A stretch of 64,000 nucleotides of DNA from Limnanthes douglasii subsp. nivea (lineage: Eukaryota; Streptophyta; Magnoliopsida; Brassicales; Limnanthaceae): NCBI GenBank assembly GCA_036936605.1, contig JAUPFV010000001.1, forward strand, positions 70,513,910 through 70,577,909. The letters run 5' to 3'. Position 1 is the stretch's first letter. Every line of letters begins with the position of its first letter. The translations under genes and the position numbers were made by a program. The notes beneath the pieces were generated by a model. It worked only from the letters and a program-made list of their open reading frames with translations. It was not told where the DNA came from and ran no database searches. Positions 46,431 through 57,958 of this stretch are shown in pieces.

Positions 46431-48331
46431 CCTCCCTCAAAGCACCAACATCATCGCCAAACTCATCAACTCTGGGAAACAACGACATTGTACGCATATC
46501 GGCGTGCAAATATCGTATGATAGCTCTATGTAAATCCTCATACACATAGCCATCCAGCAAGTATATCGCATTATCGATGAGGCTAAACTAGCTAATCTTC
46601 TGATAGAGCATAAGATAATCATTAGTTGAAAAAAAAATTATCTCGTCTCTAATCATCTCTCCCTTGTAAATCTCGCCAGTTCACCCAGTTCTCGTCGTCG
46701 AATTATACGCCATCGTCTTCGGTTTTATTTTGGCCTTCGACTGCATCTTCAGCAACGGATGCGGGATAATCCTATGGACACGACCAAAATGCCTCAACAC
46801 TCACTCCGGAAAGTATGCCTGCAAGTCCTCTACACCGGCAATGACATCGCGGAACCATGTTATATCGTCGAATGTAAAATGGTCGCGTATCGCACGATAA
46901 TGATCAAACAGTACTTGCAATACAAAACAATACAAACACAAACACATATAAGACTCGGCATCCACGCCGCTCAACCTAACCAACACAACACACGACAATT
47001 ATAAAACTATAAAATAGTTTTATCTTATTCAATTTTAGCAATAGGTTAAAGTACAAAACAGTTTTATCTTATTCAATTCTAAAACTTACATTTGTCTCGT
47101 GCAGGTTGTTGGCGTGATCTGAAGGTTCAGCTTCTTCTGGCAGTCAGAAATCGCCGCACATGTATCCCGTCTCGCAATAGTGGGCTAACGTTTTGTGTAA
47201 GTAGAACGAGTAACAGGGCAGAGCATAACAAAATGCTCCCGTATCCACGTGTCCAACGAAACGATACATCTAGACATAGTCTTGATCTCGTGAAGCGAGG
47301 CCTCACCAAGATGGTGATACAAGTAAACTAGCATGACCATACCTCATGCGTAACGTTTAACACCCTCCTCTGTCAAATCGCGCAATAGAAACAAGTACTT
47401 AAAACTAACATACCTGTAACTCTCGTCGGGGAACAAAATAGTGGCGAACATGTGTAATATATATAGGCGCGCACAACCGCATGTACCAAACGATCAGTGA
47501 TATCAATGCAGTCATCAGAGAACAGTGGCCCACTGAATCAAGTCTGCAGCCATCTATAACCCAAATTGACGCCCTTGCATTTCTCAACCTCATTCACGAA
47601 CAATACATTGTTAATCCCAAGCAGTCCAGCGCCTTCATGCATGGCCAACGACTTGTCAAAAATAACAGTTAAAGTAGCAAGTTGATCCTCTACTATGAGT
47701 CTCACTATAGTGTGCACGTTATCGAGGGTGATCGTCATCTCACTGAAGGAAAAATGGAAACTGTCTGTTTTCATATGCCACCGCTCCAAAAATACCTCAG
47801 TTATGTTGGAATGTGTGTGCATGCACGAGAACGGCTCGATCAATCTACCAAAAGGCATGTCATCAAGTGCGGCGCGTACCATACTCTAGGAGGCCAAATT
47901 TCAAGCTCTATAGCTGGAATAATGGGCGTATAGTTGCTTTTCGTGCTCCTGAAAATATTCATACTCAATATTAGTATATATTAAATCGGTAGCGAAGTAA
48001 AATATCAACCACAAATGTATAAATTACCTCTCCATACCAAAGGTAATAGGCTGCATGAGAGGTGAATGTCTCGTTGAATATCGAAGATAGTCTAACGGGA
48101 GAGGAGCTCTAGGATGGCCTTCAGATGGGAGAGGCGCACGTTGCCCACAGGCAGCGGAAACGGAACTGGATTCGGAAGCATGGGTCCTGAAACTATGGGT
48201 ACCTCCTCTATCGGAACCGCTGAATCGTGTACTAACTCGCACTCGCTAACTGTTTGTGCCTTTGGCCGCTTCTTCGTTCTTTTCGTCTAAGAGCCATCAT
48301 CGAACCCGAAAACGTCAACGGGATCTATAAC
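46431..48331 (-). pseudogene. plant mobile domain (PMD) protein gene of MULE-2
   Basis: The minus strand opens after a TTTTTATTTCAG acceptor with VIDPVDVFGFDDGS and a low-complexity N-terminal part. The PMD hallmark is at 47538-47882: VFLERWHMKTDSFHFSFSEM, followed by TITLDNVHTIVRL. Downstream, in changing frames, come LVHAVVRAYI, YVSFKYLFLLRDLTEE, VMLVYLYHHLGEASR, then ITWFRDVIAGVEDLQAYFPE, VLRHFGRVHRIIPHPL and LLDGYVYEDLHRAIIRY near 46500. This is the normal order of the family. PMD proteins occur both as host genes (MAIN/MAIL) and inside plant transposons; their role in transposons is unknown. Multiple stops and frameshifts. Confidence 0.75.
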
Positions 48332-48483
48332 CTGAAATAAAAACTTGAAAAATGTCAAGGCTTGGTTCAAAATACCAAATGTCAATAAGGAAACTGTTTT
48401 TTAAAATTAGAGAGAGACCACGTATTATCCACACCAAAACATAAAAGTAAACCGGTCTCTGGATACTCCTGTGACCGGAGAAA

Positions 48484-48600
48484 TCTACGCCATGCGTATA
48501 GTGTGTGTGCGTATGTGTACGCCACGTTAATAACATGCCACGTGTGGCGTGAGGCATAGTTCCCAAGCCATATACATAGCGTGAGAACTATTATTTTAAA
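48484..48600. repeat. ACGCCA/TGGCGT motif cluster upstream of the PMD gene
   Basis: CTACGCCATGCGTA, TACGCCACGTTA, ATGCCACGTGTGGCGTGAG and ATAGCGTGAG occur within about 115 bp. The same words flank the transposase 5' region at 41530-41640. Confidence 0.7.
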
Positions 48601-49539
48601 ATCAAACCGGCATATAGCAAAACCCATCTAAAAATAAAACCCTAATCTAACACGCAATAAACATCTATAACCTAAATTACAACAAATACATTTAAACCTA
48701 AAACCCTAGTCATACCTCCAAAATTAACGATTCCTGCTCGAGTAACGGTTGTCGTCGTCGAGGTAAGTTAAGTGGGTTTGAGGTGATGTAACTCAGCTGG
48801 GTTTGGGGCTGTCGTCGAGGTAACAGATGGTTGGTGTGTGTGGGTGGGTCATGTTAAGGTTAGGGTAGGGAGACCGTAGGTTTCCAACGAGTGGATAAGG
48901 TGAGTGGGTAAGATGAGTTTTTTGTTTTATTTTGTTTTATTTTTCAAACTAAATTAGTTCTTTAAAGACAAAAAGACTTTATTACTAGATTAAGAAATTA
49001 CAGTAGTTCCAAGAGTCAATTAAGACTTATTATAGAAGGAAGGACATTAACGCAATAAAATCTTAAATTTTTAATCAAAACAAGATTGAATACAGTCCTT
49101 GATACGCTTCGAGCTCGAAACTCTATAACCAAAACTTCAAACATCACTCCTTCCTCTAGACGAGAGACGCTAATGCATGAATGAAAATTCACTTCAGTTT
49201 AATAAAGAAGTGAAATTTAACATCGAATCAACCCAACAAAGCGCAAAAACCCCAATCTCAATTCTAAAACCAAACCCTAACGATCTTCAATATTCAAATC
49301 ATTTTCAATGCTTCTTCAATTCAGCACACATAGCCAATAATATACTCATCAGAGCTTAATTCGTCCAAACGATCATGCCAATCACCAAGCTCCATTCTGC
49401 AAAAGAAAATGAAATACCAACAGAATCCAACGAAACAAAATCAATCTGTCAAGAATAATTGATATAACCTAAACCCAGACTTTCGAGAAGAGCAATTGCA
49501 AGTAGAGGGTTTCGGGCATTGAAATGGGAGAACGATAAC

Positions 49540-52500
49540 TTCTCTTTGCATTTCAATGTCCACTATGTGAGCCAGTCTGCAGTCCTATTTGGGACTCGCG
49601 AGACAAAGGATAGAGACATTGGCGGTAGAAGAAGGTCTCTTCAGATAGAGATTAAAGATTTGAGGTACCAAGGATTTTTCCTTTTTTCAATGATGTTTAT
49701 CAGAGTCAAACAGTCAGTCTCTGTGTCCATGTTAACCCAATTTCTTTCCTTGCAGATCAGAAGCCCTTCAAGCAACGCTCTGGTTTCAGCAACCAGAGGA
49801 GTTAGCTTGCCAAAGGATTTACTCGAGCCATTGATGACAGTGCCTTCCTAGTCCTTGAAAATTATAGCACCACAAGATTCTCCATTGCTGAGGCAAGAGG
49901 CGTCAATATTGAGCTTCAACCTGCCATTTATCGGCGCAATCCATTTAAGATAAGTGACTTTATTACAAAGTTTTTGCTGGGAAATACATCCTAATGTTAG
50001 ACCAGCATCACTAACATTTGTCCAGTGTTTGCTGGTAAGAACATTAGAAATGTTTAGTCCCAGAATAATTTTGTTGATTAAATTGATAGAAGCATAGATA
50101 CTGAGACCAACCTCCTTAAACTTAGCATTATTTCGACTCTTCCATATCATCCAACAAATTATAGCTGGCAAAGAATAAGTGATATGGACTTTTTGAGTCG
50201 AAAACCAAAACCAATTATGTACAGCATGCTTTAAATTCATAAATATTTTAATTTTTTAAATTAAAAAGATTGCTAAAATGACTCCACAAACTCCAGGTAT
50301 AAGAACAATTAACAAAGAGATGGATAACGTCTTCACAATTTGAGAAAAATGTCATTTTGATGCCAAATGGAAATGCCTTTTTTGTAATACAGTTTCTATG
50401 GGAATAAAATTATGCACGAGTTTCCAAAGTAAGAAAGAAAACTTCCTTGGTGTGATGGTTGCCTAGATTTAGAAATTAGAATGGCTTTTGTTTTTCCTTA
50501 TAGAATTTTGTGTGAACTTCATGTTAAAAAGGTGATCAGGAGATAATCTCCAAATCATAACATCATCTTTAGAGGAGTCGATTCTGAACTTGTTAATTTG
50601 ATTTATTTAGTTTTCAGGAACAACACCATTTAGAGACTCCAAGTCCAAAAAACCAGCTTTCCAGAAGGAGTTCACCCTGACCTCAAGAAACTAGTTGTTT
50701 GCAGGCAACCTATGATCCAAGATATGAGGCCAGTTGTGCCAGTTCTCATACCAGAAATCCATTTCACCACGACCCAGCATCCACCTAATGTTGCTTTCTG
50801 TAACATCTTTAATTCCTACAAGGATTTTCCAGGTTAGTGAACCAGCTTGATTAAACTTTTCATTCAAAGGATGAGAGTTTTTATCATAGATATCATGCAT
50901 GATTCTAGACTAGAGACTCTAATTCTTTCTGTAATCAAACCAAAGCTTTTGAGATAAAGTGTCCTATAAAAAATCAGTTAATTTTCAGATATTCAGTCCA
51001 CCTTCATCAAAAGGAAAACAAATCTTATCCCAAGAAGTCCAATGGATACATTTTTCATTGAACTTGGTCCTCAATAAAAATATATTAAAAATTCTTTCTA
51101 GTCTATTAATAAAACAGTTAGGAATGTCAGAGTTTTGCATCCAATAATAAGATATAGACATTAGAATAGTTGAGATCAAAGAAAGCCTTCCCCCATAAGA
51201 TAAGAATTTAGAGTCTCATTCCATGACTTTAGAATTAATTTTTTCAAGTAATGGGCTATAGTTCTGATCCATATTATTGCTGTGTAAGGTGATACCAAGA
51301 TAACAAGTTGGGAGGCTATCTGTGCTGAAACCAGTAGTGCTCTCCAGGCCATGGATTCTGCATTGATGAAGCTTTTTGGAGGTAATAGTTTTTTTTGTTT
51401 TTTCTTTATTTATGGACTGGCCTGACACCATTTGATACCTGTCTAAAAAACAGCTTAATAGATCAATAGAATAGGGCAGACTATTAGTATAAATAATGAT
51501 ATCATCAGCAAAAGCAGTACAATTGACCAGAATTCTTGTCCTTGAAGCATACTGCATAGATTTGTTTGATTTTAAAAGCATAGACATGCCCCTAATAAGG
51601 ACTTCCTCACCTATAATAAAGAGGCTTGGAGACAAGGGATCACCTTGTCTCAAACCCCTTTTAGATTGGAAATAACCATAACTATTTCCAGTTATGAGAA
51701 TATACAAATTGGCCTTCATAATCATATTAGAAACCAAATTTATGAAACTGATAGAGAAGCCAAAAAGAGATAAGACTTTAATTATGAAAGAGAAGGACAT
51801 TCTGTCAAATGCTTTTGACATGTCCAATTGAATCATAATATTACCCTTATTTGGCTTCTTATTTAGATCATAAGCCATTTTTTTTGCTATAAGAATATTT
51901 TCGTGAATTGACCTATTCTTTACAAGGGCAGTCTGATTGCTAGAAATAATATGAGGAAGAATACTAGAAAGCCTGGTATTCATAAGCCTGGAGAAGATTC
52001 TATTCAACATAGAACACATGCTTATGGGTTTGTAGTTACTCCAATTGATAGGGTTAGAAGTCTTAGGAATCAGACTAATCCCAGTAGCAAACATGCCATT
52101 AGGCATGTTATGATCCTAAATGAAAAAGTTGATACAGGTGCACAGATCACCCTTAATGATGTTCCAATAAATTTTATAACATGTAATATTGTACCCATTT
52201 AACCCTACAACACTGTCTTTTTTCATGCTGCTAACAATATCCCAAATTTCTTCTTCTTTTTCAGACATCATAAGAAGATCATTATCTTTATTTGTAACCA
52301 ATTTGTGGATGGTTTGAAAGATATCACTTGTCATCGTAACCTCCTTTTCTTATGTGCTACTAAAAGAGTCACGAGACAGGTAAGAAGTAAAATAATTAAC
52401 AGCAGAATTTCCAATATTAGTATCATAATAATACTAACTGTCTCCATTTTTTATGCATTTAATTGCATTTATCCTTCTTCTTTTATCTACATAAGCATCA

Positions 52501-53561
52501 TAAAATTATTAATTATAGTCAACATCTTTAAGTCAAACATTATAACATTTCTGCCTCCAAAAAGCTTCCTCGATTCTAAGAGCTTTTAAGTGAAGAGCAA
52601 TAGCTTTCTTAAGGTTATCATTAGAGATAGAGTTGTTTTCTCTTTGATGAATAGCATTCATGCTCTCTACATTAACCTCGGCTTCTTTAATTTTGCTAAA
52701 ACTATTCCAAAAATGGCTTCTATTCCAAGTCTTCAAACAATTCTTAAACCTTCTCATCTTGAACCACAAAATTTCATTAAGCAGGGCTTTAATGTTAAGA
52801 TTCAAGTTCTGCTCAACAATACTAAGAAATGAATCATCAGTAGACCATACATTTAGAAATTTAAAAAAATTCTTATTGTTTAGATAAGTAGTGCTTAAAA
52901 TATAAGAAGAGATAAGAAGAGGGGCATGGTCAGAACAAGTTCTGACCATGTTGATAACCTGGGTAGAATTAAAAAAGTTAGACCATTTGGTGTTGAACAT
53001 CACACGATTTAACCTTTTCCATTTTGAATTCTTGTTCCAGGTGACTTTGGAGCCCACAACCCCAGCATCCTCCAATCGGCAGTCACTGATGGCATCCACA
53101 AATTCTTTAATACTATTATTGCAAAGAGCAGTACAACCAATCTGCTCATCCATAGAAGCCACCACATTGAAATCACCCATGGTATGCCAAGCCTTATTTT
53201 CAGTAGAAAATTTTCTAAGCTCAGCCCACAAATTACACCTAAGTAGCCTGTTGCACTTAGCATAAACCACCGTTAACAGGAAATTGTTATTAATCCCAGG
53301 ATAACAAACCTCCAAATGGAGGCATTGATCATGATTAGCAAGAACATTAATACTAATATCCATAGACCAGAAAATCCAAATTTTGTTAGAATAATTAGGA
53401 AACCCCAATCTAGCAGCCACATCACATTCCATATCAACCTTAGCCATAGGCTCTTAGATTGCAAGGATCTTAACTTTCTTTTTAGAAATTATCTCTTTCA
53501 ATCTACCAATAGTAGAGTTGTTATTAACACCACGAACATTCCAATTCAAAGCTTTAATCAT
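49540..53561 (-). pseudogene. LINE ORF2: endonuclease, reverse transcriptase, RNase H
   Basis: Starts MIKALNWNVRGVNN. Endonuclease residues are kept: N in LNWNVRG, E in the stop-interrupted AI-EPM, HTMGDFNVV, and CSDHAPLL. RT (51216-52106) has SLIPKTSNPINWSNYKPIS, IMIQLDMSKAFDRM, GLRQGDPLSPSLFI and the box AFADDIII. Next comes the zinc-binding region (RWMLGRGEMDFWYENW) and RNase H (LKLNIDASCLSNG, LVAETRALLEG, DTETDCLTLI, near 49640-49910). All open pieces share one phase. I see only in-frame stops (first at 53454-53456, another at 52533-52535), no frameshift. The ORF2 start overlaps the ORF1 stop by 8 nt. Confidence 0.88.
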
Positions 53562-54975
53562 GATCAGAAACAGATTTGTACTTTTTCTTTATCCCTGAAA
53601 AATGCAGAGATTTAAGAACTCTTTTGCTTGGCCTTTTCCCTTTACTAACAGATTTCAATTTTTTTTGCAGAATGTTGATGAAGCCTTGATCAGTAGGAGA
53701 GTTCAAACTAATCTTTCTAACAGGAGAGGTACAATCACTCTCTATGTTTCCTTGCTTAGGTGAGTTTCTTTCAGAATGTAAATTGCTATAGTCTTGAGAA
53801 ATCTTGGAATCGATACCTTTATTTAGATTCTTTAAAGTATCCATAATTTCTATGTCTTCACCGTGAATTTTGTTTTCATTTACAGAATCCTGTTGGGTAC
53901 TCTGGACATTATTCATAGTCTTAGGAGCTTCAAGAACTTCATTATTAACCTCAGTGGAACTCAGGACATCATTGCAGTTGCTAGCATTGCCAGAAACTTT
54001 TGAAGACGAAGAATTCATTTCAATCACAATGGACTTTAACTTAGGAACATAGACCTGGTTGTAACTAGTATTGTTGTTCTTATTTTTATCAACACTATTG
54101 TACACTTTTCCATTTGGTGGTAATAAAATGTCAGTTTATTTTCGATCATTAACAATCTTTATTCCATTACTTCTTTTATTTTGAATCTTTTGAATCTTCG
54201 AACATTCATCCATCTTATGACCCAGATGACAGCGAGAAGAGAAATAGGAAGGAAGATTTCTATAAGAAACTGATAACCAACAGCCCTTATTCCTTCCAAA
54301 GCCCACCCAGATTCTATTATGAATATTTGTAGTAACATCCATCTCTACCAGAGCAAAAACCGCATTATTGAAGGCTCTGTTCTTTTCTGGAAAATCTATC
54401 TTATACGGAACTCCAATGGTGGCAGCAATGTTAGTTAACATTTTCTTATTATACAAAAATTCAGGGACTTTCTCAAGCCTTATCCACACTAATGACACAG
54501 GGCACTCATGTTTCACATTGAAGTCTGGTTTCCAGCGAAACACTCTCATGGTTGAATTGCATATCCTCCAAACGTTTATGGACCAAACTTTACAGATATC
54601 TTTCTTCATATCAAACTCCATAATAAGATGTCTATATCTCATTTAAACACACCATAATTACCTCTAAGCTTAAGAGAAGTTATAATCTGATCAATTACAG
54701 TTTTCTTAGGCAAACCTGTAGAGAATTTACCGATGATCGTGATTTTTGAAGACTGAGTCAAGAACTCCTTGACCTCGCTGGTGTATTGAATATATATATA
54801 TATATGATCCCCGTGATCATTTATCTTCTCAAGAATCAACTTTACACTACAATCCACATTTAAATCCTTCACAATATCTGCATAAGTTTTCATGATATTC
54901 ACATTTAACTCTGTTTCTTGAACTAAGAACAAGGAACTCGTCTTCTTCGAAAATTTCGTTGTTATAAATCTCCAT
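53554..54975 (-). pseudogene. LINE ORF1 (DUF4283 and zinc-knuckle RNA-binding protein)
   Basis: A start at about 54975 gives MEIYNNEIFEEDEFLVLSS. A TYADIVKDLNVD segment follows in a shifted frame, then the DUF4283-like block at 54136-54642 (HLIMEFDMKKDICKVW, VSLVWIRLEKVPEFLYNKK, RIWVGFGRNKGCWLSV) and a knuckle remnant, CHLGHKMDECSK. The C-terminal part (53554-54105) is a Ser/Asn-rich low-complexity tail ending KYKSVSDHD. Plant L1 ORF1 proteins bind the element RNA. Frame breaks lie near 54645 and 54900, with stops near 54110-54135. Confidence 0.82.
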
Positions 54976-55090
54976 GATAGAGATGAAGTAACAACAAAGA
55001 GGAGATTAGGTTGAAGAATAAGAAACTGTCATTGATGGATGAGCTAAAATTTGAATCTTGACACACCAGGAGCTTCTTGGAGAAGAATAC

Positions 55091-56179
55091 TTTTTTTTCC
55101 AGTTCTGGTAATATAGTTTCCATTTATTTAGTTTTTATTAACCTAGCTTTAATTAATTTATTAAAACTAATTTAAATTAAATCAAATTTTCGTTCATTTA
55201 GTTACCTTCGATTACTTTAGTTCATAATTTAGGTTTTATAAGATTTTATTTAGTTTAGGTTTTTAGAAAAAATAAATTTTAGAAAAAATGAAGAGAAGCT
55301 GATTTTTTTTTTTTATAAAAAATTATGATAAATTTACGGAATAATTTATTCGGAATAATTTTTTCTATTTATATAATTTTGTGAGGGGTAAAATTATAAA
55401 TAAAAAAGAAGAAGATAAATTTATAAAAAAATAACTTTACGTAATGATTTTGAAAATAAAATAGAATAACTCCACTAAATAAAGATTGATTTTTTTAATA
55501 ATTCCTTTATAAAAATAGAGTAATAATTATTGTTGCCAAAATAGTATCGTGTTATTTAGTCCGATACAAGGACTTTGAAAGCTGGACCTCCATTGGTTGA
55601 TAACAATTCACTCAGATAATCACTCAATCAATATAGACCGTAGATTAGCATCTATCTAACGGCACCCTTGCTACATCACTCAGCATTGTCCGAAATAACC
55701 GACACCAAACTCATCTATGAAAACTCTTCCCCGCCATTAGTCCTCTGAATCATTAGAACTGTTTTTTTTTTTAAAATTTATGTTTAAAAAAATTCAAATA
55801 AAACTGACTTAAAACGAATTAAATAAAATTATATAAAATATGATTTCTAAATTTTATTATAAATTCAAAAATAAAATAACATTTTTGAAATATGTCATTT
55901 ATAACCAAATTGATTTAATAATTTAAATACATAACAGCTAAAATATAAATTTAGAAAATATTATTCAATATTTTGAAATTAGTATTAAAAATACTAACAT
56001 ATATTAATATTTTGTTTTTATTATATTATGACCTAAATTAAATAATTATTATAATAATTTATAAATTGTTAATTATTGTATTTTCAGGTAATAAAATAAG
56101 AGGATAATCATGTTTTTTAAAATGATCTAATATGTGTCCTCTTTAATATGTTATAAGAAGAGCCAAGTTTAAAAAGTAA
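55091..56179. other. gene-free AT-rich interval
   Basis: A less AT-rich island at 55560-55750 stands out from its surroundings but shows no frame or repeat I can name. Confidence 0.4.
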
Positions 56180-56188
56180 ATATTTGAT
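56180..56188. repeat. left target-site duplication of the small Mutator-type element
   Basis: ATATTTGAT, repeated exactly at 57133-57141. Nine bp is the Mutator-superfamily length. Confidence 0.85.
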
Positions 56189-57132
56189 GGGTCAAGCTAT
56201 ATATACCCAATTCGGGTTTAAGTATACCCAATTTTGAGTATACCCAAAGATGATCTAAGTATACCCAAATTTTGACAAAAATACCTTTTTCTAGGTATAT
56301 AAGGTTTTTTTTTCCTAATCTTATCCACCTCATTTTTTCAATTACACTCTCTAACTTCTCTCTAAAACCTTCAAGTTCTCTCTAATTTATCCGGCGAACT
56401 AAAATCCGGCGAACTAAAATATAAAAACTTAGTCTTAGTATCAAAATTTAGGGTTATGGTTGAATTAGGTAAAAAAATCAGAATTTTAGGGTGTTTGGAG
56501 GCCATTTTCCGGCCGAAATTCGACCGGAAAATAGCCATTTGCGAAGGTTGAGCGTACCGGTCGGTACAGAGGGGGTGTACCGGTCGGTACATAGTGTACC
56601 ATAGGTACAGAGGGGGTGTACCGGTCGGTACACCCCCTCTGTACCTATGGTACCCTCAGCCATCGCAAATGGTCATTTTCCGGCCGAATTTCGGCCGGAA
56701 AATGGCTTCCAAACACCCGAAAATTATGAATTTTTTAGTAATTAAATTTTTAATTTTTTTTTTTAAAAAAACTTCAAAAAAACAAGTTTTGGTTTTGTGT
56801 TTTTATTAGAAGAAGTTTAAAAAAAATTAAAAAGAGTTTGAATGTTCTTGAGGCAACTTTGAATGTTAAAGAACAATTTGAAGAATTTCACAAAATTGTA
56901 GTAATATGGGGTTTGATCTAGTAGAGAGTTGTGTTTTTTTGGTATACATAACCAAATAGATTGTTTTGTGAATTGGGTGTATCTAGGATATACTTAGTGT
57001 TTTTTTTACTTAGTGGCAATTCAGATATTAAATGAAATTTCAAGGGTTTTTTCGTCCTAAAAAAGTCAAATAAAAGTCAACTGCGTTTTTTGGGTATACT
57101 TAAATCACATTTGGGTATATATAGCCGTACCC
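56189..57132. mobile_element. non-autonomous Mutator-type element, 944 bp
   Basis: Terminal inverted repeats of about 46 bp start GGGTCAAGCTATATATACCC on the left and GGGTACGGCTATATATACCC in the right-end reverse complement, continuing with TTTAAGTATACCCAA on both sides. A perfect 9-bp duplication flanks it. The inside has no transposase and is dominated by a 244-bp inverted repeat. It would depend on a transposase from elsewhere. It sits directly left of MULE-3, but its ends do not resemble anything seen there. Confidence 0.88.
56482..56725. repeat. 244-bp foldback with a 25-bp perfect central stem
   Basis: Outer arms pair AATTTTAGGGTGTTTGGAGG with CTTCCAAACACCCGAAAATT. Middle arms carry TTTTCCGGCCGAAATTCG. 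The centre (56598-56651) is a 25-bp perfect stem around a GGTC loop. The word GTACCGGTCGGTAC recurs in the left arm. Confidence 0.92.
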
Positions 57133-57141
57133 ATATTTGAT
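57133..57141. repeat. right target-site duplication
   Basis: ATATTTGAT, identical to 56180-56188. Confidence 0.85.
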
Positions 57142-57311
57142 GTCTATTTTATTTTAAATATAAAAGGACACTAGGTAAAGTATCATTTAAGACCTAATAG
57201 CCAAAATATTATCCACTTAAAACTTATATTTTTAGATTTTTTTTAAAAATATTTTTTTTTGAAATATTTACTATCTAAGACCCATTGATACCTTTTATAC
57301 CTGTACTCACT

Positions 57312-57319
57312 TATATAAA
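57312..57319 (+). promoter_or_regulatory. TATA box of MULE-3 transposase gene
   Basis: TATATAAA lies about 75 bp before a donor-like TATATAG/GTAATTTTCC (57390) that begins the leader intron. The acceptor GCAG precedes the ATG at 57959. Confidence 0.5.
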
Positions 57320-57717
57320 AGCCATAACACTCATATTTTAGTCTTTTCTCCCTAATCTTTTTCTACGTGACTTGAAGAGTTCCCTACTATATAGGTAATT
57401 TTCCATTCTTAATCGATTTCTTGTATGTTTATTGTTTTTGGTTGATTTTGATTGTGTTTAAGTTGATTCCGCAGTTAGTTTTTTGCTATATCTGTAGAAT
57501 TCGAGTTTTGGTAAAACTTGTTTACTCGAGTTTATATTTTTATGTATTAGGTTAGTCAATCTGTTTTTTTTCTTCTGTTTTTAGTATTCATCTGTTATTT
57601 TACGTTGATAATGTAGTATATTTGTGTCATTAGCATTAGTTTTTCGTCGATTTTGAGTCTGTATGTAAGTTTTTATGAGTTTTTAGTCTTTATGTAGTTG
57701 TTGTGTTTCTACGAAGA

Positions 57718-57938
57718 AGATGAGAAACGTTTTGCTATGAGCTTAGTGATAGTTGCGAACCATGTAGGTTTTTTCTGGAACGGTTGATGAAAAATGTCTT
57801 TTTACAAGATGCAAAACGTTAATGTTTTTGTTTATGTAGATGCAAAACAGTAATGTTCTTGTTTGTGAAGATGTGAATCGTGTTTTACATATAGATGCAA
57901 AACTCTTATATTGTTTACTAATGATAGATGTGAAACCC
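57718..57938 (+). repeat. MULE-3 motif cluster 1 (leader intron), about 7 copies
   Basis: Copies near 57718, 57751, 57807, 57838, 57869, 57893 and 57923 of AGATGCAAAACG/AGATGTGAAACC type, all in the same orientation, between the donor at 57390 and the transposase ATG. Confidence 0.85.
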
Positions 57939-57958
57939 TTGTCTAATGCAGGTACGCG

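Larger units (their letters stand above)
41340..48700 (+). mobile_element. Mutator-like element (MULE-2) with OTU transposase and plant-mobile-domain gene
   Basis: A plus-strand transposase gene (41375-44429), a 31-bp tandem array and other palindromes (44728-45000), a minus-strand hypothetical ORF (45438-45659), a minus-strand plant-mobile-domain gene (46431-48331), and a motif cluster upstream of that gene (48484-48600). Motifs built on ACGCCA/TGGCGT occur in all non-coding parts (41540-41640, 44728-44930, 48480-48600). Ends are inferred from gene positions; the left and right limits are uncertain, and no long inverted repeat was seen. Confidence 0.7.
48914..55090 (-). mobile_element. L1-type LINE, minus strand
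   Basis: ORF1 (53554-54975), overlapping ORF2 (49540-53561) with endonuclease, RT, a zinc-binding region and RNase H, a 3' UTR, and a T-rich run on the plus strand (48914-48944, TTTTTTGTTTTATTTTG...), which would be the A-rich tail. No LTRs. RNase H after RT is usual for plant L1 elements. The tail abuts the end of MULE-2, so the LINE may have inserted at its right edge. Confidence 0.85.

Noticed and set aside
53316..53615. 99-codon plus-strand frame
   Set aside because: Antisense of the LINE endonuclease start and the ORF1/ORF2 junction.
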